Source: CAZICM01 sp964537685 (lineage in GTDB: Bacteria > Myxococcota_A > Polyangia > Polyangiales > Polyangiaceae). From it: a DNA stretch of 64,000 nt. The notes beneath the pieces are model-generated. The model was not told the DNA's origin and searched no databases. It worked only from the letters and a program-made list of their open reading frames with translations. This document shows, one piece after another, positions 46,601 to 55,069 of this stretch (positions are counted from its first letter, which is position 1; each line of letters begins with the position of its first letter). The stretch covers positions 62,001 through 126,000 of the forward strand of contig CAZICM010000024.1 of NCBI GenBank assembly GCA_964537685.1. The letters run 5' to 3'. A program made the translations under genes and the position numbers.

Positions 46601-48808
46601 TCTCTCGGAACGATTCAATGCCAGGCGGGTTCGCTCGTCTGCATCGGTGAAGTCGGTCCGCAGCCCGAACTCTGCGACGGCATCGACAACAACTGCGACG
46701 GCGCCGTCGACAACAACGTCACCAATGCCGGCGGAAGCTGCGGTGTCAGCGGTGTGTTCCCCTGCCAGCTCGGAACATTCCAATGCCAGAGCGGCGCGCT
46801 CGTGTGCATCGGCGCGGTTAACCCGGGCACCGAAGTCTGCAACGGCATCGATGACAACTGCGACGGGCAGATCGATTTGGCCAGCGGAAATCCGCCTTCG
46901 GACTCCGTTGGCGCCTGCAACGTGCCTCCGGCTCCGCCTCCCGGTGCAACGTCGCCCTGCCAAGCGGGCACCAAGGCTTGCATTGGCGGCGCGATTGTTT
47001 GCCAAGGTTCCGTTGGGCCGACGGGCCAGACGGATACCTGCGGCGTTGACGCGAACTGCGACGGGGCGCTCACCAACCAGCCCGACAAACAGACCGATGT
47101 GAATAACTGCGGGGCCTGCGGCAATAGTTGCTATGCCGGCGCGGTTCACTCCATCTGGTCATGCGTTGCCGGAGCCTGTGTGTTCCAAGGCTGCGAGAAC
47201 GGCTACTACGATCTCGACGGCAACTTCCAATGCGAGTACGCGTGCACCTTCGTGTCAGCCGTAGAAGCCTGCAACGGCACCGACGATAACTGCAACGGCA
47301 CGGTGGACGAAAATCCGACGCTGCCCTCGCCCACGCAGATCTGCGGTGTCGATCCTTCGGCCACAACGCCGGAGTGCAAATCGACGACCAACGGAGGCCA
47401 GATTGCGGTTGTCTGCCAGGGCGGTACTCCGGTTTGCCAATTCCCCGCGGGCGTCTGCAATCCAACCTGCGCCACGGCGACGGAGATCTGCGACGCGCTC
47501 GACAACAACTGCAACGGCATTGTGAACGAAACAACGCCGAACTACGGCCAGCCTTGCGCCAGCGACGATGCCAAACCGCCGCCCGGCGACGGCGCTTGCC
47601 GCACGACGGGCACCTATGTTTGCAACGGCCCGAATGCGACGGTGTGCAATGCGGTCACGGCCAACTGCGCAACGCTTCCCGGCGGCTGCACCGAGAAATG
47701 CGATGGCATCGACAACGACTGCGACGGCTCGGTGGATGAGGTCTACACGGCCAAGGGCAGCAACGCGTCCTTCTTCGTGAAGCCCGTTGTCACCAAGACG
47801 GGCGCGGCGAACTGGATTTACACCTTTGAAGCCAGCCGCCCCGATGCCTCGGCCGTCACGGCGGGCGATGGAAACGGCTACCAGATCAGCGCGCCCGCCG
47901 GCACCACGCTGGACAAAACCGTCGCCTGTTCAGAGCAAGGCCGCGTGCCTTGGTTCAACGTGACGCCGGTTGAAGTCGAGCAGACCTGCGCGGCGATGGG
48001 CGGCAAAGTCTGCGAGCGCAAGACCGAATGGACACCCGCTTGCCAGGCCACGCTGCCCTGCACCTGGGGCTACAACACCCGCACGGCGGCCAACTGCAAC
48101 ACGACCTCCACCGCCACCAAATTCTGCAACCTCGGGCCTTCGCTGGACTTCGATCCGGGGACCGCGAGCGATGAGGACGGCCTGCTCATCACGGGCTCTC
48201 CCGCGCTTCAAAACTGCTGGGCCGACTGGTCGAACCTTCAAGGCAACGGAACGGGGCCTGCCTCGCAGCTTAAGGACATCACGGGCAACCTCCGCGAAAT
48301 CACCCGCTGCCAGAAAGATCGCGCCGTGTGCGGCAACAACGCCACAACCTGCGCAAACCTTTGCTGCACAGGCGTATCCACCGCGGTCACGGGCGGCACG
48401 CGCGTATGCGGCACGGTGGCGGACAATCGGCGGCTCAGCGGCCAGTCGTGCACGGCGGCCACCGATTGCTGCAACAACGACTCGAACTGCACGGCGAACG
48501 GCGTCTGCGTGGCGGATCCCGCGGGCCAGCTTTACTGCAAGAACTCGGGTGTTGCTCCGAGCTGCCGCGCCCGCGGCGTGGCTTGCACGGCGGACAACCA
48601 ATGCTGCGGCGGCGAAACCTGCTCGGGCGGCTTCTGCGGCGGTCCTCAAGTCCTTCCGCACGGCGTCTTCCCAATCATGGGCGGCGCGTTCGACACGGCC
48701 GATGTCAACGGCGCAACCTGCACCTTCGACTTCTTCACCGTGAACCCGACCTTCAAGATTTACGACGCCGGGTTCCGCTGCTGTTTTACCTCCGATCCCA
48801 CCCTCTAA
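43658..48808 (+). CDS. Giant MopE-repeat lipoprotein with C-terminal FGE/sulfatase-modifying-like domain
   Basis: A 1716-residue envelope lipoprotein: the signal sequence ends in lipobox ALSGC, followed by a Gly/Gln-rich spacer. It has about 20 MopE motifs, 14 of them in a regular 55-residue array (CDGVDNNCNGTIDDN, then CGQTNVGPCEFGTIQC and CVGAINPQTE). The last 300 residues resemble the formylglycine-generating-enzyme fold: EQTCAAMGGKVCERKTEW, KDITGNLREITR, GVFPIMGGAF and terminal AGFRCCF correspond to the family's LCTEAEW, GNVWEW, GGSF and GFRCC points. Family enzymes oxidise Cys on sulfatases, but many such domains are binding folds and activity here is unproven. The ATG overlaps the preceding gene's TGA, with GGGAGG upstream. 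Confidence 0.9.
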   Translation: MRTLAIKIALLSSFLGAVALTALSGCTTDAFCFDQCDGDTGTTTPPVDGGGQGGDLFDAGQGGNCGLFGCQDGGTGGQGGTCMFTGAEICDGTDNDCDGTIDNIENLDITLPKTCGTCDNSCYKVNLNCALAGVTCDLTGVNPGQKGKCVCTQCDEGFYDVDKDGVTCEYQCVKKADSDTECNNKDDDCDVLVDEDINKCSDVKNCGSCNNNCVVLHGVPKCVNDGTMPCTNANTHCEIQQCDCNGPGDCWKDLDGDYNTGCEYNCFDTNGGIEVCGDGVDNDCDGLIDGADDLSGDPAIGVACYGDPDGLCADPSHAGATQCVGNKVTCVGMNLLHENDILETCNGVDDDCDGFPDDSPTDIGNSCGASNTAPCAYGVTQCQNGQLVCVGNVDPQAEVCNGQDDNCNGVADDNTVDSGAACGQSGIMPCKLGNITCQGGVLLCVGNIDPQPELCDNVDNNCNGMVDDNPSGTGASCGQSNVAPCQFGSIQCQAGALTCVGAVNPQSESCDGVDNNCNGIIDDNASGTGAQCGQTDTGPCQFGTILCQAGALTCIGAVNPAAQETCNGADDNCNGMVDDNPIGVGGQCGQTDTGACAFGTITCQGGALVCAGEIGPQPEACDGIDNDCNGTVDDNPSGIGGQCGQTNVGPCEFGTIQCVNGAFSCVGAVNPVQETCDNIDNDCNGTVDDNATGAGVACGQSNNAPCSFGTMVCQAGVLNCVGAVDPQTETCDGVDNNCNGTIDDNPTGTGGQCGQTNVGPCEFGTIQCQGGALTCVGAINPQTETCDGIDNNCNGTIDDSPSGIGGQCGPTNAGACEFGTVACQAGALTCVGAIGPQPETCNSIDDDCDGVVDDNATGTGVSCGQNNTFPCSFGTMQCQAGSLVCIGAINPTSETCDGVDNNCDGVIDNSPSGTGGQCGATNTGACEFGTTQCQGGTLTCIGAIGPQTETCNGIDDDCDGTIDDSPSGTGGTCGQTDTGPCSLGTIQCQAGSLVCIGEVGPQPELCDGIDNNCDGAVDNNVTNAGGSCGVSGVFPCQLGTFQCQSGALVCIGAVNPGTEVCNGIDDNCDGQIDLASGNPPSDSVGACNVPPAPPPGATSPCQAGTKACIGGAIVCQGSVGPTGQTDTCGVDANCDGALTNQPDKQTDVNNCGACGNSCYAGAVHSIWSCVAGACVFQGCENGYYDLDGNFQCEYACTFVSAVEACNGTDDNCNGTVDENPTLPSPTQICGVDPSATTPECKSTTNGGQIAVVCQGGTPVCQFPAGVCNPTCATATEICDALDNNCNGIVNETTPNYGQPCASDDAKPPPGDGACRTTGTYVCNGPNATVCNAVTANCATLPGGCTEKCDGIDNDCDGSVDEVYTAKGSNASFFVKPVVTKTGAANWIYTFEASRPDASAVTAGDGNGYQISAPAGTTLDKTVACSEQGRVPWFNVTPVEVEQTCAAMGGKVCERKTEWTPACQATLPCTWGYNTRTAANCNTTSTATKFCNLGPSLDFDPGTASDEDGLLITGSPALQNCWADWSNLQGNGTGPASQLKDITGNLREITRCQKDRAVCGNNATTCANLCCTGVSTAVTGGTRVCGTVADNRRLSGQSCTAATDCCNNDSNCTANGVCVADPAGQLYCKNSGVAPSCRARGVACTADNQCCGGETCSGGFCGGPQVLPHGVFPIMGGAFDTADVNGATCTFDFFTVNPTFKIYDAGFRCCFTSDPTL
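44688..46870 (+). repeat. 165-bp tandem MopE repeat array
   Basis: Thirteen intervals of 165 bases (55 residues) separate consecutive CNG/CDGxDxxCxG motifs from 44688 to about 46850. The units read in frame and vary mostly at the VxN/IxP and NT/SN positions, indicating tandem expansion. Confidence 0.85.
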
Positions 48809-48970
48809 AAATCTCGCAATTCAAGCGCGCTCAAGCCTGGCAAGCCTGGGTGTAGGATTTCAGTCTCTTGGCTAAATCCTCCGCAAGGCTTTCCCTTGTG
48901 GCGATGCACACTTCCTTACAGCGAAAGCCAAAGCTGGTTTAGACTCAGCCCGCACCTTCGCTTCGTGACC

Positions 48971-50998
48971 ATGGCCAAACAGCAAGTGCAAGAACAAGCC
49001 GCGCATGGGCTAAGCCCAGGCACCGTTATCGATGGACGATACAAAATCGTTCGCTTTATCGGGCAGGGCGGAAATGGCTTTGTGCACGAAGTGGAGCACG
49101 TGTGGACAGGCCGCAGGCTCGCGCTCAAAACGCTTGTCGATGAAAGCGGTTTTGGACGGCTCGAGCAGGAAGCCCGCGCGACCTGCCTGATGAAAAACGA
49201 CCATGCGGTGCGCATCACCGACATGGGCAAGAGCGACAAGCAAGGCCCGTATTTGGTGATGGAGCTGCTCGAGGGCCAAAGCCTTCGCGCCCTGCTCGAC
49301 GAGACAGGCCAATTGCCGCTGGAGCTCACGGTCAACATCGCGCTTCAGGTATGCGAATGCCTCACGGAAGCGCACGCGCTCGGCATCATTCACCGCGATC
49401 TCAAGCCCGACAATATCTTCCTCTGCCCCAGCGTTTGGCAGGGCCAGTACGACGTGCGCATTCTCGATTTCGGCGTCGTCAAAATTACCAACGAAGGCCC
49501 GATTCCCAACAGCTCGCTCACGCGCACAGGCTCAACCGTCGGCACGCCCTATTACATGAGCCTAGAGCAGCTCCGCAATCCATCGAACGTCGATGCGCGC
49601 GCGGATGTGTATGCCTTCGGCGTCGTTCTCTACGAAAGCTTCGCAGGCCGAAAACCCTTCCAAGCCGAGACTATCGGCGACTTGGTCTACGCGCTGTGCT
49701 CCGGGCCTCCCACGCATCTGCACCGCCTCCGCCCGGATTTGCCCGCGGATGTGTGCGATGCCGTCATGAAAGCCCTGTCGATGAAAAAAGAAGATCGGCA
49801 GGCTGGCATGGCCGATTTAGCCAGGACCCTCGTAAGCCATGGCAACACGGCCTTCTCTCAATGGCTGAAAAGCGCTCAAAAGCCCCGGCTCGCGACGCTC
49901 ACGCCTTCACCTTCCGCGGCGCCCCTTTCCGCGGCATCGGCGCCCCGCCCGCTTCGCACCACCGTGCGAATGAACGAAAACAGCCCGCCGTCGGCCCTCA
50001 AAAAATCGGGCACAGGCGCTCCGTCGCCCTTGGGAACGCGCCCCCTGCCGCCCTCGCCGTCCGATCTGCCGCCTCTCTCGACGACCACCGCGCTCCCCAT
50101 TGAATACGCTGCCTCGCTGCCCGGCGTCGGCGCTGCGCCTGCCCCTGAAATCAAGGGCGACGGCGCTCAAATGGATCGCGGCCAGATGATGGAGGACATG
50201 CCGGATCCCACCGATCCGACGCGCGTACAGCTCAACCGCTCGCCTGCCGAGCGTCCCTCTGTCGATTTCGCGGGCGACCGTGACACACCGACCGAAATGT
50301 TTGTGAAAGGCCGGCACGACGCGCCCAAGCCCAGCGGCCCAGGCGCTCACGGATCGGGCCAGGGCATCGATGAAGACGACGCCAGCGAAACAGCCCGATA
50401 TCAAGGGGGACCGATTTCCCAAGCCATGGCCGGTGCCGCCGAGGGTGCCGCGGGCGTTGGCAAGATGCGCATTCCCGCGCGGCCCGAAGACGCGGCGGCG
50501 GCTCAGCGCGCTGAAATCCTGGGAACAGTTCGCTTGCCGAGCAGCGAGACCATCGAAGAAGTGCGCGCAGCCATTCGCTCCAATGCGGGCATGTCCTCGG
50601 GCGTCATGGCGCCCGGCAGTATTCGCGATTATCCCGCGCCCTCCTTTGGACAAGGCGCGTATGGCCCGCCCTCCAATCCCCAAGGAGCGATGCCTCCGCC
50701 CAGCGCCTACAACACAACTCCGCCCGTTGGCTATGGCACGAGTCCTCCGCCCGGCTATGGCTCGCCCACCTTTGGAATGAACACCATTCCGCCCGATCAG
50801 CGCGGCCCCCGCCCCCAATGGCAGCAGCCTCTCGACTCGGCCCTCATGTCATCGGGACGCATTTTTGAAAAGGCGTTCGGACCGATTGCGACGCGCATCC
50901 GCCAGGCATCCCCGCGCACCCAGCTCATTCTGGCCGCGGTCACGGCCAGCATTGTCGCGGCCTTCTTCGTGCTCTTGATCTACCTTGTTTTGGGCTGA
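48971..50998 (+). CDS. Ser/Thr protein kinase with C-terminal membrane anchor
   Basis: A 675-residue Hanks-type kinase. The domain (about residues 22-285) has the Gly loop GQGGNGFVHE at 31-40, Lys53 in LALK, HRDLKPDN with Asp143, DFG at 166-168 and GTPYYMSLEQ, so it should be active. The substrate loop keeps the TGSTVGTPYY pattern used for autophosphorylation. A long Pro/Ala/Ser-rich disordered region follows, with YGTSPPPGYG-like repeats, then one helix (LILAAVTASIVAAFFVLLIYL) that anchors the C-terminus, leaving the kinase in the cytoplasm. ATG at 48971 was chosen because it directly precedes the conserved leader; no strong ribosome site is visible. It follows the MopE genes by 162 bases. 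Substrate unknown. Confidence 0.9.
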   Translation: MAKQQVQEQAAHGLSPGTVIDGRYKIVRFIGQGGNGFVHEVEHVWTGRRLALKTLVDESGFGRLEQEARATCLMKNDHAVRITDMGKSDKQGPYLVMELLEGQSLRALLDETGQLPLELTVNIALQVCECLTEAHALGIIHRDLKPDNIFLCPSVWQGQYDVRILDFGVVKITNEGPIPNSSLTRTGSTVGTPYYMSLEQLRNPSNVDARADVYAFGVVLYESFAGRKPFQAETIGDLVYALCSGPPTHLHRLRPDLPADVCDAVMKALSMKKEDRQAGMADLARTLVSHGNTAFSQWLKSAQKPRLATLTPSPSAAPLSAASAPRPLRTTVRMNENSPPSALKKSGTGAPSPLGTRPLPPSPSDLPPLSTTTALPIEYAASLPGVGAAPAPEIKGDGAQMDRGQMMEDMPDPTDPTRVQLNRSPAERPSVDFAGDRDTPTEMFVKGRHDAPKPSGPGAHGSGQGIDEDDASETARYQGGPISQAMAGAAEGAAGVGKMRIPARPEDAAAAQRAEILGTVRLPSSETIEEVRAAIRSNAGMSSGVMAPGSIRDYPAPSFGQGAYGPPSNPQGAMPPPSAYNTTPPVGYGTSPPPGYGSPTFGMNTIPPDQRGPRPQWQQPLDSALMSSGRIFEKAFGPIATRIRQASPRTQLILAAVTASIVAAFFVLLIYLVLG

Positions 50999-51007
50999 AA
51001 TCGCCTG

Positions 51008-52372
51008 TTATTTCCCTGCCGGGGCAATCTCGTCCCAGCCCGTGGCCTTGGCCAATTTCGCCATCGCCACATCGAGCTCCATCACGGCATTCAACTGATT
51101 AAAGCGGTTTGTCGCATAAGCCTTCGCAGCATCCAGCAAATCTTTCTCGGGCAGCGTTCCCACATCGATGCCCTGCTGCACCATCACCAGCCATCGTTTC
51201 GCGTATTTCACAGCCTTTGCATACGCATCCGCACGCTTCTTCCAGTCGACCACTTCCGCATAACAAAGCTCGACTTCCGCCCCCACACCGCCCAGCGCAA
51301 AACGCTGCTGCGCCCGCATCTCCTCGAGCTGCGCCTCTGCAAAGCGAACCCTCGCAACCTGAGGCAGCACATCCAGCTTCCACTGAAACACCAGCGCAGC
51401 GCCGTACCGGAAATAGTTCCCCGGATCGACCACATAAGGATTGAGCTGATCGGCCACTTCAGGCGCCGCGCTAAAGCCCGCCCACACACCTAAACCAATG
51501 TCGGGAAAGTGCTGAGAGCGCGCGAGATGCACTTGAGCCAGCCTCGCCCGGACGCCGGCATCGGCCATCGCCACTTCAGGCCGGTACAGCTTTGCCGCCG
51601 TCAAATAGCGTGTCACATGGCCAAGCTGATGCTTCGGCGCAGCGAGCGGATCGTCCGGAATATCGAGATTGGCGACACCCGTATAAAAACGCAGCCCAGC
51701 CAGCGCCGCATTCACATAGCGCTGAGCCTCTGCCTCGCGCACATCGATCTCGCTCGCATAAGTCTGAAGCTTTAATAAATCGATTGGATCGCCCTCTTCG
51801 CTCTCGACCTGTTCTGTCAGCTTGTTGATGGCCTTCTGAATATCGTTGTGCGCATCCTTCAACAGAAGCAGCGCATCCCTCGCCAACTGAAGCCCGTAGT
51901 ACGCCCGCCTCGCCTCAAAGCGCACGCTATCCCGATCGCGCTCCACGGCCGCCGCATTCACATCCACATTGGCTTTGGCCGCATCCCACAGGTTCTCAAT
52001 CTTTCCAAAGGTCCACAGCGGAACCACGCCATCCAGATTGGCCCGCCACGCAACCCCAAGACTGCTCGTGAGAGATACATCCGTATTGGGACTAAATACG
52101 TTATTGCCTCGCACCGTTGGCGCCAGAGCCACGCCGCCCGTCAGCTTGAACTGACTAAAAGGCGCGAAATGGGCCTCATCCAATTGAGCGCGGGCCTGCC
52201 CGAGCCTTGCCACGGCCATCGCAATATTCGGATGATTGCGCTCAACCAGCGCCAAAATGGCCGGCAAATCGCGCAGAGTAGGCTCGGCGGCGCGCACCTC
52301 GCGCAAGGGCAGGAGCATAGCGCCCAGCGCAACCGTCCAGGCGAGCGTACGCCTCAGAAAACATCGGCTCAT
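51008..52372 (-). CDS. TolC-like outer-membrane efflux protein (OEP family)
   Basis: A 454-residue outer-membrane channel subunit. After a signal peptide (WTVALGAMLLPLREVRA), two tandem OEP-type halves appear: LALVERNHPNIAMAVARLGQ opens the first, and LYRPEVAMADAGVRARLAQV the second. Each has long amphipathic helices for the periplasmic coiled-coil tunnel, with short beta segments such as NYFRYGAALVFQWKLDV for the barrel. TolC-type trimers pair with inner-membrane pumps or type I exporters, but none is seen here. It is the last gene of the minus-strand envelope cluster, 60 bases after the NtrC-type regulator, and its stop is nine bases from the converging kinase's stop. Confidence 0.88.
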   Translation of the reverse strand: MSRCFLRRTLAWTVALGAMLLPLREVRAAEPTLRDLPAILALVERNHPNIAMAVARLGQARAQLDEAHFAPFSQFKLTGGVALAPTVRGNNVFSPNTDVSLTSSLGVAWRANLDGVVPLWTFGKIENLWDAAKANVDVNAAAVERDRDSVRFEARRAYYGLQLARDALLLLKDAHNDIQKAINKLTEQVESEEGDPIDLLKLQTYASEIDVREAEAQRYVNAALAGLRFYTGVANLDIPDDPLAAPKHQLGHVTRYLTAAKLYRPEVAMADAGVRARLAQVHLARSQHFPDIGLGVWAGFSAAPEVADQLNPYVVDPGNYFRYGAALVFQWKLDVLPQVARVRFAEAQLEEMRAQQRFALGGVGAEVELCYAEVVDWKKRADAYAKAVKYAKRWLVMVQQGIDVGTLPEKDLLDAAKAYATNRFNQLNAVMELDVAMAKLAKATGWDEIAPAGK

Positions 52373-52432
52373 CGGCGCCCCACGCTAACACGAACGGGCG
52401 CCGCATTGAGAAGGGCTGAAACGCCCTGAAAC

Positions 52433-53851
52433 TTATCCGCTTTTGCCGCGAACCCGCTTGAGGATGCGCCGGAAGTTCGATCGATCCATCCCCGCGCGCT
52501 TCGCCGCTTCACTCACATTTTCGCCGGTCTCGGCCATCAGCGCTTCCACATAGCTTCGCTCAAAGGAAGCCAGCGCCAAATCCTTCGCTTTTGCGTACGA
52601 AAGCTCGAGCCCGCCCGCCATCGAACGGGGCGCGGGCAATGCCGAAACCCCTTCATCCACAGCCTGCAGAGGCAAATCGCCCGGCACGATAATATCCGAG
52701 TGAGTCATTAAAACGGCTTGTTCCATCGTCTCTTTCAGCTCGCGCACATTGCCCGGCCAAGCGTAGGAACGAAGCAAGCGAAGCGCTTCCACACCAATCC
52801 GGCGAATCGAACGCCCGCTTGAACGGGCCGCCTGCTGCGCGAAAAAATAAGCGTATAGCGGCACATCGTCTTTGCGCTTGCGAAGCGGAGGAAGAACGAT
52901 GCGCACCTGTTCAAGCCGCGTCCGCAGCTCTTCATGAAATCTCCCCTCCGCAGGCCGCGCCGAAAGATCGGCCGAACTTGTCGCGATGATCCGCACATCC
53001 CGGCGCCTCATCCGCTGAACATCCTCAAACCCTAAAATCGCCCGCAAAAGCCTTTCCTGAAGCGCGGGCGAAAGCGCCGATACCTCATCCAAAAGAAGCG
53101 TTCCCTGCTCCGCCGCCGCCCACATCCCCGCCTCGCCGGGCATCGCCGCCGAAAGCGCCTCCGCTTCGCCAAATAGCGTTTTTTCCAGCACATCCTGAGG
53201 CATCGCATCACAGCGCAGCACCAAAAGCTCTTGGCCCGCGCGCCTTCCATGCCGGTGAACCAAGCGCGCAAATAGCTCTTTTCCCGTGCCCGGCTCGCCC
53301 GTAATCAGCACATTTTTATCGCTCTGCGCCGCAGCCAGCGCGAGCTTATGCGCATCCTTCAGCAGCTTCGAATTCCCAATCACAGAGCCCCACGCCTCGT
53401 GCTGGGCAAGCCTCTCCTCCAAGTCCAACGAGCGCCTCAGCAGCGCCTTTCGCGCCAGCGCCTGACGCACCAGCGGAATCACCTGCGCCTCTGAAACAAG
53501 GGGTTTCGCAATAAGCGCAAACACCTCGCCCGGCAATTCGCCCGCTAGTTTCTGCCCGCTGTCATCGAGCCGGCACAGCGCAATCAGCAACAGCCCCGGA
53601 TGCTCGGCCAGAAGCTCGCGCACGCCTCCCGGAATTTTCCCTGAAGTCAAGCCCAAATCGAAAAAAAGCAAATCGATTTTCGCCGTCCGGAGCATGCTCC
53701 GCATCGCATCGGCATCCCCTGCCGAAAGCACCTCAAGCCCCTGAGAAAGCAGGATTTTGACCAGAGCCCTCCGCGCATCCGCATCGGCATCGCAAACGAG
53801 CACCTGCTCCCGCGCCTTTGGCCATTTCGGCGGCGAAGAATCCACAGACAT
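52433..53851 (-). CDS. NtrC-family response regulator lacking the GAFTGA motif
   Basis: A 472-residue response regulator. The receiver has acidic pocket residues (VLVCDADAD), the likely phosphoacceptor Asp66 in LLFFDLGLT (numbering counts a GTG codon one triplet upstream) and Lys117. The AAA+ domain has Walker A GEPGTGKE and Walker B LLLDEV, and ends in a Fis-type helix-turn-helix (NVSEAAKRAGMDRSNFRRIL). Where enhancer-binding proteins carry GAFTGA to contact sigma-54, this one reads LFGEAEALSAAMPGEAG. It therefore probably cannot open sigma-54 promoters and may act as a sigma-70-type or non-transcriptional regulator. Its ATG at 53851 overlaps the upstream gene's TGA as TGATG; a GTG at 53854 is an alternative start. 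Confidence 0.9.
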   Translation of the reverse strand: MSVDSSPPKWPKAREQVLVCDADADARRALVKILLSQGLEVLSAGDADAMRSMLRTAKIDLLFFDLGLTSGKIPGGVRELLAEHPGLLLIALCRLDDSGQKLAGELPGEVFALIAKPLVSEAQVIPLVRQALARKALLRRSLDLEERLAQHEAWGSVIGNSKLLKDAHKLALAAAQSDKNVLITGEPGTGKELFARLVHRHGRRAGQELLVLRCDAMPQDVLEKTLFGEAEALSAAMPGEAGMWAAAEQGTLLLDEVSALSPALQERLLRAILGFEDVQRMRRRDVRIIATSSADLSARPAEGRFHEELRTRLEQVRIVLPPLRKRKDDVPLYAYFFAQQAARSSGRSIRRIGVEALRLLRSYAWPGNVRELKETMEQAVLMTHSDIIVPGDLPLQAVDEGVSALPAPRSMAGGLELSYAKAKDLALASFERSYVEALMAETGENVSEAAKRAGMDRSNFRRILKRVRGKSG

Positions 53852-55014
53852 CACGTCGGAGGCTTATATCGCCGCTGTGAATCCACGGGCGCATCGGGAT
53901 TTTGCTTTGGAATCGCGTTTTGGCTGCCTGTCCGGGGCTGAGCGCCGACCCCTGCCGCCGCAAGTTCGGCGCTGCGCCTCGACGAAGGAGGTCCGCCCGA
54001 TCCACCGGGTCCTCCGCCAAAAGCAGGCGGCGTATAGATATAACCCTGCTGCTGATAAGCGCAGATCCTCCCGCCGCCCGAGCGTTTGGCTTGAGCAGCG
54101 GCGTCTTCGGCCGACTTTAAAAGCGATTCCTTCGAGCGGATATCGAGCGAGGGATACAGGGCAATTCCCACCGATAAAGAGATCCGCTTGGCCGTCCCGT
54201 CGAACTCAAACGGAAAATCGCAAACATCCCTCCAAATGCGATCGGCCACCGTCAGCGCGCCGACGAAGTTTGTGCTTGGGCAGACCACGAGAAACGAATC
54301 GCCCGTATAGCGCGCCAAAATATCCACCTCGCGCACGTTCTTGCGGATTTTTTCGGAAACCGCCTTCACCGAAGCGTCATCGACTTGAGACACCCCGCTT
54401 CCGCCGATAATCCTCACCGAATCGATATCGCAGATCATGCAGGCCAAAGGCTCGTGATAGCGCTCCGAACGCTTAAACTCCTCGGACAGCCGCGCCGTCG
54501 CAAACCTCTGGTTGTACACACCCGTCAGCTCATCATAGACACTCAGCTTCCGAAGCTTTGCCCGCTGCAGCGCAACATCGTCGTACATCCGCTTGATCCG
54601 CAGCATCGCGCTCACCCGCGCGAGAAGCTCCAAATCTTCGATCGGCTTGCAAATGTAGTCATCGGCCCCCACCCGGAAACCCTCGACCCGGCTCGAGGTA
54701 TCGGCCTTGCCCGTGACCAAAATCACCGGCACAAAATTCTCCTGCACCATCCCCTTAATCAGCCTGCAGGCTTCCAGGCCATTGAGACGCGGCATCACCA
54801 CATCGAGCACCACCAAATCCACGCCGCCCTGGCTTACGCGCTCAATCGCATCCTGCGCGTTGTCCACCGCGTCCACCGCATATCCGCCTCCGCGCAGACA
54901 AGTCACAATCGCTTCTCTCGAGGAGCGATCGTCATCGGCGACCACGATTCGAGCCGGTCGTTGATCCGCTCCATCGGGAGGCATTCGCGCGCGGGTTCGT
55001 TCGCTGACGGCCAC
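53851..55014 (-). CDS. Response regulator with degenerate GGDEF domain
   Basis: A 387-residue PleD-like two-domain protein. The receiver (residues about 20-140) is canonical: DDD at 27-29, phosphoacceptor Asp71 in VVLDVVMP, Thr101 and Lys123 in YICKPIEDL. The second domain keeps the diguanylate-cyclase start YDELTGVYNQRF and ARYTGDSFLVV, but the active-site GG(D/E)EF is changed to TGDSF and the metal-binding D-x-D-x-FK region reads CDIDSVRIIGG. It is likely inactive as a cyclase and could bind c-di-GMP or GTP as an effector. A Gly/Pro-rich tail follows. The GTG at 55014 is supported by GAGGA upstream. It is coupled to the NtrC-type gene. Confidence 0.85.
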   Translation of the reverse strand: MAVSERTRARMPPDGADQRPARIVVADDDRSSREAIVTCLRGGGYAVDAVDNAQDAIERVSQGGVDLVVLDVVMPRLNGLEACRLIKGMVQENFVPVILVTGKADTSSRVEGFRVGADDYICKPIEDLELLARVSAMLRIKRMYDDVALQRAKLRKLSVYDELTGVYNQRFATARLSEEFKRSERYHEPLACMICDIDSVRIIGGSGVSQVDDASVKAVSEKIRKNVREVDILARYTGDSFLVVCPSTNFVGALTVADRIWRDVCDFPFEFDGTAKRISLSVGIALYPSLDIRSKESLLKSAEDAAAQAKRSGGGRICAYQQQGYIYTPPAFGGGPGGSGGPPSSRRSAELAAAGVGAQPRTGSQNAIPKQNPDAPVDSQRRYKPPT

Positions 55015-55069
55015 AGGGAAATCCTCGCTTTAGCGAGCGTTTTGCGCAATGTTTTCCGGAAAAAAAACC

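Noticed and set aside
44688..46870. CRISPR-like periodicity
   Set aside because: The 165-base units are entirely coding repeats without short identical repeats separated by unique spacers.
45293..47149. A 618-residue minus-strand open frame in the second MopE gene
   Set aside because: It mirrors the 165-base repeat with a monotonous composition; the plus-strand frame has clear MopE motifs and a lipoprotein signal.
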